Shown piece after piece: positions 58,299 to 64,000 of a DNA stretch of 64,000 nucleotides. Source of the stretch: M3007 sp031425155. Its GTDB lineage: Bacteria; Bacteroidota; Bacteroidia; Chitinophagales; Saprospiraceae. The translations under genes were made by a program, and so were the position numbers. How positions within the stretch are numbered: the stretch's first letter is position 1; every line of letters starts with the position of its first letter. The stretch spans positions 4,788-68,787 of the forward strand of contig JANPIV010000072.1 in assembly GCA_031425155.1 (NCBI GenBank). The letters run 5' to 3'. The notes below the pieces were generated by a model that was not told the DNA's origin, ran no database searches, and saw nothing but the letters and a program-made list of their open reading frames with translations.

Positions 58299-59750
58299 GA
58301 TAGCATCGCTACTTACACCGAAAGGTGAAAACGTAGTAAAACCCGACCCGGAAGCGACAGTACCAGTTACGCTGCCATTGGCATAATCAGGTGTAGCACC
58401 ATTACAGTGGACTATCTTGGCCGAACCGGCTACAAAAGACCCACCGACAGCTGCGGCACCATAGTCCACAGAAATATCACAGTTGGATCCTCCGGCAACA
58501 AATTCAGTGATGTCCCAGGTAGCAGTCACGGTGCTGGCCGGAGCCACACAGGCTGGCGCAGTAGCCGACACATGGGCGGTAAAAATGTCGCTGGTGCCAG
58601 TATTATTAAATGCTGTTACAGGCAAATAAGCAGTCGTCGTACCAATTGGAAAGCCGCCAGTCGCCGTGACCGAACCTACACCTTCGCGCCGCAGTCCGGC
58701 AGTAGTGGAGGCAGTGACCACATAATTGGTCGCCGATGCACCGGTGATGGTGCCACCGCTGACAATGACGAGATTGCTGCCGTTACAACGGGCTTTACCA
58801 TTAACAAAATCCAGATTATTGACGCGCGGGGTTTTGAAGTTGGTTTGTACCGCATTGCCAGCCGAGACACCGTTGACGCGCAGAATGGGGATAACCGGGT
58901 TGGCAGTGCTTGCCGCTCGATCTATTTCTGCCCCCATAGAACATTCACCGGAAGCATTGTATTCTACCACGGCCCCGGCTCCATATACCCACTCCGGATC
59001 AAGGGCAGAGGAAGGATTAGAAGTAATAGTTAACGTGCCTTTGACCCGGAAAGTGCCATTGATGGTGATGGCTGTGCCGGAAACAATAGTACCAGAAGTC
59101 TCCAGAGTACCATTGACGGTTATTCCCGCACCGAAGGTAGAGGCGGTAGCAGAAGTGGTACCCACCCTCGAGGCAGTACTAACAGTTGCACCAGCGGCAA
59201 TAGTTAAAAAACCAGCAGCAGCCAAACGCAGCTCTCCACCCAGATTGACTGTGCCCGAAGTGACATTGAGATTAGCAAATTTGAGGTTGCCGCCACTTAG
59301 GGTAGAGGTGCCGGAACAAGCCACTTCTACGCTATAACCAGTGCCGAAAGCCCCGCTATTAGTCCCCATAAGAGGATTGCGTCCCGCTCCCACGAACCGA
59401 ATGCCACTGGTTGAGCTACTGGACGTAATATAGTTTTCTCCACTCACTGCTGCTGCAAATGACAATACCCCATTGATTTCCAGCACATTAGTGGCACAGA
59501 CTAATCGGGTAGCAGATCCTCCTGGATGGGTTAGATTATTGCAGGCTTCGTTTTGAGTCAAAGTGATCGTGTTGGCAGCGGCGATAGTCACATCATCATC
59601 TGCATCCGGGATGCCGTCCGCATCGCTGCCGCTGCTAAGCGTCCAGGTATTAGGAGAATTCCAGTTGCCAGTAGCGAGGCTGGTGAATACACCGGCCCTG
59701 GCTTGGCTGGCAACGGTGAACAAACTGAGTAAAATCAAAATTTTTTTCAT
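57747..59750 (-). CDS. Secreted T9SS protein 4 (beta-helix type N-terminus)
   Basis: A 667-residue protein with a signal peptide (MKKILILLSLFTVASQARAG). Unlike its neighbours, residues about 25-470 are repetitive, Gly/Ser/Thr-rich beta strands of beta-helix type. They start with TGNWNSPNTWTLSSGSDADG and DADDDVTIAAANTITLT, a layout seen in many Bacteroidota adhesin-like T9SS proteins. A short domain with VTATWDITEFVAGGSNCDI follows. The last 183 residues are a subtype 2 T9SS module almost the same as that of gene 5. A filamentous surface or adhesive role is an inference. Confidence 0.85.
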   Translation of the reverse strand: MKKILILLSLFTVASQARAGVFTSLATGNWNSPNTWTLSSGSDADGIPDADDDVTIAAANTITLTQNEACNNLTHPGGSATRLVCATNVLEINGVLSFAAAVSGENYITSSSSTSGIRFVGAGRNPLMGTNSGAFGTGYSVEVACSGTSTLSGGNLKFANLNVTSGTVNLGGELRLAAAGFLTIAAGATVSTASRVGTTSATASTFGAGITVNGTLETSGTIVSGTAITINGTFRVKGTLTITSNPSSALDPEWVYGAGAVVEYNASGECSMGAEIDRAASTANPVIPILRVNGVSAGNAVQTNFKTPRVNNLDFVNGKARCNGSNLVIVSGGTITGASATNYVVTASTTAGLRREGVGSVTATGGFPIGTTTAYLPVTAFNNTGTSDIFTAHVSATAPACVAPASTVTATWDITEFVAGGSNCDISVDYGAAAVGGSFVAGSAKIVHCNGATPDYANGSVTGTVASGSGFTTFSPFGVSSDAILPLELKSFTGQIQATTNMLRWETLTEKNVQSHIVERSIDGNRWSEVGRVAGKGDSQVAVKYSLEDRAPLAKAYYRLRSVDFDGKENLSNSIVLNRKGDQFGITSVFPSPAVDRVTVQFNATKDEKVTVSVTDMTGRLVMQQITEAVKDINELPITLTGLQAGVYSVTVSNSTGASAPVRFVKQ

Positions 59751-60046
59751 GTGGGTAGTGTGTTTAAAAGAAGGAAAATGAGTGAAAAGTTAGAGACGAA
59801 GGTGTAGGCAGGGTAGCTGATGCTATTATCCTGTATAACAAATCAGATACAAAGAAAGAGGAATATTGTGTTTATGAACATTCTACCAGCCAAATTTTTT
59901 TTGCTAAAAAGTATATTTCTTTTATTTCTCTTCTGAAATCACTATGGCATTTTAAAACAGCAGATGATGAGTACCCGTCTAAAACACAAATGCCGATGAC
60001 CTATACAGGCCACCGGCATTTGCAAATTAATATTACTGGCAAAAAC
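59751..60046. other. 296-bp gap before T9SS gene 4
   Basis: An AT-rich gap upstream of gene 4 and downstream of gene 5. It holds the terminator of gene 5 (59987-60022). No coding frame and no clear -7 box were found. Confidence 0.5.
59987..60022 (-). terminator. Terminator hairpin after T9SS gene 5
   Basis: CAAATGCCGATGACC pairs with GGCCACCGGCATTTG (G:U pairs in the minus-strand RNA), loop about 6 nt. It has nearly the same sequence as 51513-51547. Confidence 0.8.
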
Positions 60047-60598
60047 TTACTGTTTCACAAAACGCACTGGTGCAGATATGCCGGTGCTGTTGCTTACGGT
60101 CACGCTATACACACCGGCTTGCAGGCCAGTCAACGTGATCGGCAGTTCGTTGATGTCTTTCACTGCATCAGTGATTTGTTGCATCACCAGGCGGCCGGTC
60201 ATGTCCATCACGCGGACGGTTACTTCTTCCTCAGCGGTGGCGTTGAACTGCACCGTGACGTTGCTATTGGTCGGCGAAGGATACACGTTAGTGATGCCGA
60301 AGCTTTCGCTCTTGCGGGTCAGCACGATGGTGTTGGAGCGGTTTTCCTGGCCGTCAAAGTCCACTGAGCGCAGGCGATAGTAGGCCTTGGCCAACGGTGC
60401 GCGGTCTTCCAGAGTGTATTTCACCGATACCTGCGAGTCGCCTTTGCCAGCTACCTGGCCTACTTCTGTCCAGCGGGTGCCATCAATGGAACGCTCTACG
60501 ATGTGGACCCGTACGTTTTTCTCGGTCAGGGTTTCCCAGTTCAGCACGTTCACGTTGCCCTGTACCTGGCCGGTGAAGGATTTCAGCTCGAGCGGCAG
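60047..60598 (-). repeat. T9SS C-terminal module, subtype 2, copy in gene 5
   Basis: A 183-codon module beginning LPLELKSFTGQVQG and ending ISAPVRFVKQ. See 55543-56094 and 57747-58298 for the other copies. Confidence 0.85.
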
Positions 60599-62650
60599 GA
60601 CAGCGCCCACGCTAAATTCCAAAGTGCCACTACCACCCGACATATATATGTAGTAGTTCACGGGTGCGAAATCCGCTTGGGAACCATGCGGGCCGAAAGC
60701 TGGAGCGGAGACCGCGAAGGTGGTGGTTTCTGCATTTGCGTTTCCTGGTCCACTGCAATCATCATTATCATCTCCCACTACGCAGGTAGTCGTATTGCCT
60801 CCCGTATTGGGGCAGTTCCCATCACTGGTGGTAAACACCCTGACGCGGGTATCATACGTGGTATTGCATCCCAGGAGAGTAACAGTACCACTGGAGTTGG
60901 CGGGTGCCGTAAACACGAACCACACGCCATTGGTGGTGCTGGAAACAAGGTTACAGGTAGGTGCATTGGCAGCGGGATCGGCGGTAGCATTTGCGGTGCT
61001 CATACTGATTACAGAGCCGTTGGTGACGACGGTCGCTCCGGAACAAGCGTCGTTAGCGGGCGGAGCTGGCGGCGTAGCAACGCAAACGTTGAAAGTCGTC
61101 GTTTGCCCACCGGTAGAACTCCAGGTAGCTACCCGGATATAATAAGTAGTGCCAATCACAGTTGGAACGCTTGCCGATTCGGGATCGCTGCAAACCAGGG
61201 CAGCAACAGCGCCACAGGCGTCCAATACCTGAAAAGTCATGTCGGTTGTCGAACCAACAAGGTTTTGAAGGGTAACGGTGTGTACCGTACTGGTGGCCAC
61301 GAAGGAGAACCATACGTCGTCATCATACGTGCCGCAGCTGCTGGTCGGTCCGGCAGAAGTAGTGGCGCCGACTACGGTACCCGGGGTAAGAGCCGTACAG
61401 GTCGTGGTCGGATTAACTGTCACGGCAGTGGCACCTGCACAATTGTCATTGGCAGGTGGTGGTGGAGGGCCTTCTATGCAAAGATTGAAGGTGCCGGAGT
61501 TGGCAGTACCGCCGGTGAACAAGCGCAAATAATAAGTAGTAGCAGCCGCCAAGGTGACGGATCTGTTCCCGGCACCGGCAGTACCAAAACTTGCACTACA
61601 ACCTCCCACCACGGTGGTAAGACCACCACATACGCCGGTATAAACGTCCATACCAAGGGTAGTGGCAGTACCACTGACTGCGACTAAGGAATTAAAAGTG
61701 AATCTGTAAGCGCCGGCGGCGGTGGTGGTAAAGGTGTACCAGACATCATCGTTATTGGCGGTGGCGGTACAAGCCGGGTTCGGCGTGGATTGTGAGGCGC
61801 CTGCCGTCGTGAGGGCGGTAAACACGCACCCGCCATTCGGCGAGGGGGTCAAAGAAGTAGCCCCTGCGCATTCGTCGTTGCTGGGCGGAGCAACGCCTGT
61901 CGTAAAGCACCTGACCGTACAACTGGCCAGCGCATTACCGGCACAGTCTTTTGGTATCACCATCCACCGGTAGCTGGTAGAGGCAGCCAAAGCAGGCGTA
62001 ACAATGTAAGAAGTAGTAGTAACCGTAGCCACCAAAGTGGTCGGCGTAATGAGGCAAGTTGGGTCGGCATTCAGATAAACATCGTAACTGGCGGCATTCG
62101 TGGAAGCGACCCAGGTAAGGGTCGGCGACGTGGAAACCCCGGTCGCGTTATCCGCTGGAGTACTCAACGTTGGACAGGCCGGGGCACCTGGGCCACCTAC
62201 ACAAGAGGTACAAAGTAAACCGAAGTAGTGGCAATAGTTACCGACAGTACCACAGACTGAACCCGTATAGGTATTGGTCTGTACGCGCACGGTCGTCGTC
62301 GTCGCCACAAAGGTGATGTTGATCAGGTTGTTGGTCGCATTCACCTGAGAGGTCAACACTGCACCAGCACCATCATATAAGGTCAAAATATGCGCACCAG
62401 CGGTGACAGTAGTGATAGGTGTACCTGGCATGTTATTACCGATCTGATACGTGTTACCAATGGTCAGCCCGTTAAATTGGGCATATTCATTGATAAAATG
62501 GCAAGTCAAAGTAGGTTGTGCCGTGCCACAGGTAGCGAGCGCCGTGCCTGTACCATAAATTACGCCTTGCGTACACTGCGCATGGATTGGGGTCCAGGCC
62601 GCCAGCATCAAAGCGAGGCACAAGAGGAGTGAGCGTGTAAGAAATTTCAT
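60047..62650 (-). CDS. Secreted T9SS protein 5 (FN3 plus three PPC-like domains)
   Basis: A protein of 867 residues from the ATG at 62650 (signal MKFLTRSLLLCLALMLAAWTPIHAQ). An N-terminal Cys-rich domain at about 26-150 (CHYFGLLCTSC) is followed by an FN3-like domain at about 155-250 (SPTLTWVASTNAASYDVYLN; TSYRWMVIPKDCAG). Three PPC-like domains follow, at about 258-390, 395-520 and 525-675, each starting NDxCAGA or NDACSGA and containing DDVWYTF, DDVWFSF or NGVWFVF. A subtype 2 T9SS module of 183 residues ends the protein. It is the longest of the five tandem secreted proteins. A surface binding role is inferred. Confidence 0.88.
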   Translation of the reverse strand: MKFLTRSLLLCLALMLAAWTPIHAQCTQGVIYGTGTALATCGTAQPTLTCHFINEYAQFNGLTIGNTYQIGNNMPGTPITTVTAGAHILTLYDGAGAVLTSQVNATNNLINITFVATTTTVRVQTNTYTGSVCGTVGNYCHYFGLLCTSCVGGPGAPACPTLSTPADNATGVSTSPTLTWVASTNAASYDVYLNADPTCLITPTTLVATVTTTSYIVTPALAASTSYRWMVIPKDCAGNALASCTVRCFTTGVAPPSNDECAGATSLTPSPNGGCVFTALTTAGASQSTPNPACTATANNDDVWYTFTTTAAGAYRFTFNSLVAVSGTATTLGMDVYTGVCGGLTTVVGGCSASFGTAGAGNRSVTLAAATTYYLRLFTGGTANSGTFNLCIEGPPPPPANDNCAGATAVTVNPTTTCTALTPGTVVGATTSAGPTSSCGTYDDDVWFSFVATSTVHTVTLQNLVGSTTDMTFQVLDACGAVAALVCSDPESASVPTVIGTTYYIRVATWSSTGGQTTTFNVCVATPPAPPANDACSGATVVTNGSVISMSTANATADPAANAPTCNLVSSTTNGVWFVFTAPANSSGTVTLLGCNTTYDTRVRVFTTSDGNCPNTGGNTTTCVVGDDNDDCSGPGNANAETTTFAVSAPAFGPHGSQADFAPVNYYIYMSGGSGTLEFSVGAVLPLELKSFTGQVQGNVNVLNWETLTEKNVRVHIVERSIDGTRWTEVGQVAGKGDSQVSVKYTLEDRAPLAKAYYRLRSVDFDGQENRSNTIVLTRKSESFGITNVYPSPTNSNVTVQFNATAEEEVTVRVMDMTGRLVMQQITDAVKDINELPITLTGLQAGVYSVTVSNSTGISAPVRFVKQ

Positions 62651-63090
62651 AAGCAAAAAAGTGAAAGGTTGAAAAAATTGGGAAATTTGTTGAAAATCAG
62701 AGCGATGGATAGTAGGCTGCACAAAACAGCAGGTACTAAAAAGGAAATACGAGGTATGAAGACGGATGAAACAGCAGAATCGAGCTGTCAGAAAAATTTG
62801 AATAGGAAGAAAATCAAATTCAGCGTTCTCCGTAAATATTGGGGTGCTAAACGCACAGCAAAGAAAGGGAAATTATCCCAATGTAAAGGTATTGTAAAGC
62901 AATTTTTTTTGTCAGGTCAGCGGGGCAGGAAATTTGTCTTTTCCAAAATCAAAATTATTGTTGGAATAAGATTGCTTTATAAGGCATTATCAGAATATAA
63001 TTCTTATATTAAAAAAAGCGAATTTTTTAACTAATTGAAAAGTTGAAAAAGCACCCCTGGAAATGGTTGCCTGGAGAATTGTCATTTTTT
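62651..63090. other. 440-bp AT-rich gap upstream of T9SS gene 5
   Basis: This gap lies between T9SS gene 5 and the conserved protein at 63091. A plus-strand open frame (62669-63034) is Lys-rich and has no domain or start signal, so it is not called. The only -7-like string on the minus strand is TACCTTTA near 62890, a weak candidate for the gene 5 promoter. Nothing else is recognised. Confidence 0.4.
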
Positions 63091-63579
63091 TCAAAACAGT
63101 CGCCGGTGCCAACTGCGGCCATACGGCAGCAACCATTGATCGGCCAGTTCCCCGCGCTTTTGAACCAGCGTATTTACTACCAGCGTAGAGTCGGTGATGG
63201 TGCCTGCCTGCCGGAGTGCAGCAAACTCGGTGCGGTCCGACAGGTGCATTTCTCCCGCCGCGTCCACCCAGCCAAAGCGCATCCGCTCGAACCAGTCCAG
63301 CCCGAGGTGCTGCCCCAGTTGCTCCAGAAAATGGACGGATTTATCAATGGAGCAGCCACTGGCCCCGGCCTGGGTCTCGTCCACTACCAGCAGTAGTATT
63401 TGCTGGTCTATCAGTTCGGATTTCGCCAGCAGGGCCTGGTTGTGTGCCGTCCAGCTGCGTACGAAAGCATCGGTTTGCTGGCGCGTAAATTCCGCTTCGG
63501 CATCGGTGAGGCGACGGCTGGCGGTATAGACCCATACGCGGGATTCGGGGGAGAGGGTGGGGTCGTGGGCAAGAAGCAT
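63091..63579 (-). CDS. Conserved Bacteroidota protein (sometimes called ABC-transporter-ATPase-like)
   Basis: A 162-residue soluble protein. Recognisable blocks are YTASRRLTDAEAEF, FVRSWTAHNQALLAKSEL, LLLVVDETQAGASGCSIDKS and VHFLEQLGQHLGLDWFERM. From memory this is a conserved family in Bacteroidota often mislabelled as an ABC transporter ATPase; there is no Walker A or B motif here. The Cys in ASGCSID may be functional. Its start codon lies beside a single-arm AT-rich repeat (63583-63613). Function unknown. Confidence 0.7.
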   Translation of the reverse strand: MLLAHDPTLSPESRVWVYTASRRLTDAEAEFTRQQTDAFVRSWTAHNQALLAKSELIDQQILLLVVDETQAGASGCSIDKSVHFLEQLGQHLGLDWFERMRFGWVDAAGEMHLSDRTEFAALRQAGTITDSTLVVNTLVQKRGELADQWLLPYGRSWHRRLF

Positions 63580-63706
63580 AAAAAGTTATGAGTTATAAGT
63601 TATGAGTTATTTTTCCGCCGCTCTTGGTGTTTTTACCATAGCCGTCAGGTTAAGCAAATATATTAGAAATATTTTTAGTTCAATGCCTTGTTTTTCAGCC
63701 TGTTGC

Positions 63707-63863
63707 AACCCCACCCCTAACCTCTCCCCCGAAAGGGAGGGGGATATGATCGTGGTATTTTCTATTCATTGTCAGGACCTTGGGACAGAATAATTTTTCA
63801 CTAAGGTGAGAAAAATCAATAAATTGAAACTCAATTTAGTCCTCCTCCCTTTCGGGGGCAGGG
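63707..63863. mobile_element. MITE-like element, copy B
   Basis: The left end matches the copy A terminal repeat (AACCCCACCCCTAACC...CCCCCGAAAGGGAGGGGG) with one change. The core is the inverse of copy A. The right terminal repeat is shortened and mutated (CCTCCCTTTCGGGGGCAGGG), so this copy is decayed. A 60-bp segment separates it from the shared 30-bp block upstream, which in copy A lies directly next to the element. Confidence 0.65.
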
Positions 63864-63885
63864 CCGATCAATTCTGCTAAAATGC

Positions 63886-63985
63886 TGTCATTCAGAGGCG
63901 TAGCCGAAGAATCCGAGGCTTGAAAAGCATCATTTTTTGCTTTTTTTGTTCAAAATCAGATTCATCGCTACGCTCTGAATGACAC
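63886..63985. repeat. Imperfect inverted repeat at right edge
   Basis: TGTCATTCAGAGGCGTAGCC (63886-63905) pairs imperfectly with GCTACGCTCTGAATGACAC (63967-63985). It is about 100 bp overall, with a T-rich centre. Confidence 0.6.
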
Positions 63986-64000
63986 GTTTTTTAGAACTAA

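Larger units (their letters stand above)
63580..64000. other. 421-bp terminal gap with several repeat elements
   Basis: No gene is seen to the right edge. It contains a single-arm ATGAGTTATAAGTT repeat (63583-63613), the 30-bp block shared with 27041-27070 (63617-63646), MITE-like copy B (63707-63863) and a further imperfect inverted repeat (63886-63985). Confidence 0.6.

Noticed and set aside
62669..63034. A 121-residue Lys-rich plus-strand frame
   Set aside because: AT-rich intergenic DNA with no domain, no clear start signal and no supporting context.
1..64000. tRNA, rRNA, CRISPR array, prophage or IS transposase gene
   Set aside because: None was seen on either strand. This was judged by eye, so a single tRNA could be missed.

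Overview
The window looks like a chromosomal segment of a Bacteroidota bacterium, most likely from the Saprospiria side (Lewinella or Haliscomenobacter-like; the rank below phylum is an inference). The evidence is: seven proteins ending in type IX secretion (T9SS) C-terminal sorting domains; promoter -7 boxes of the Bacteroidota type TAnnTTTG; a short NuoG; a TonB-dependent receptor with a carboxypeptidase-regulatory-like N-terminal domain; and many lipoproteins. No rRNA, tRNA, CRISPR array, prophage or transposase gene was seen.

Layout. (1) 1-17802, minus strand: a complete complex I locus reading nuoA-B-C-D-E-F-G-H-I-J-K-L-M-N, followed by a truncated SH3 lipoprotein gene at the left edge. 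The nuo order is conserved, but at least seven unrelated small genes sit between subunits: two DUF2750 genes, a zinc-ribbon membrane protein, a Uma2-type nuclease fold, a small charged protein, an antitoxin-like protein and a PD-(D/E)XK-like protein. AT-rich inverted repeats sit in several of the gaps. (2) 18055-26917, mainly plus strand: a CBM9 lipoprotein, a gluconate block (6-phosphogluconate dehydrogenase, GntP permease, FGGY gluconokinase), folD, a minus-strand coiled-coil membrane protein, a DEDDy exonuclease and rpe. Together gntP, gntK, gnd and rpe take gluconate into the pentose phosphate pool. REP-like palindromes bracket parts of this region. (3) 27041-34056: a MITE-like element, an LptF/LptG-type permease overlapping a PAP2 phosphatase, small membrane and lipoprotein genes, a TonB receptor and a PPC-domain lipoprotein. 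(4) 34354-39605: a four-CHRD T9SS protein, a GT2 glycosyltransferase with a decayed second copy of its 3' end, a lipoprotein between the two copies, and a TPR protein. (5) 39817-51450: gyrA, an outer-membrane barrel protein, a subtilisin-like T9SS protease, pgk and gapA separated by a nuclease-like gene, a second barrel protein, an EEP-family hydrolase and cysC. (6) 51570-62650, minus strand: five consecutive secreted T9SS proteins whose last 183-192 residues are near-copies of one another while their N-terminal halves differ. (7) 62651-64000: a conserved small protein and a second copy of the MITE-like element.

The most unusual signals are the shuffled or homogenised T9SS C-terminal modules with matching terminator hairpins, the accessory genes inside the nuo operon, and the number of intergenic inverted-repeat elements (MITE-like, REP-like and AT-rich families). 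No single clearly new enzymatic or defence system could be shown from sequence alone.
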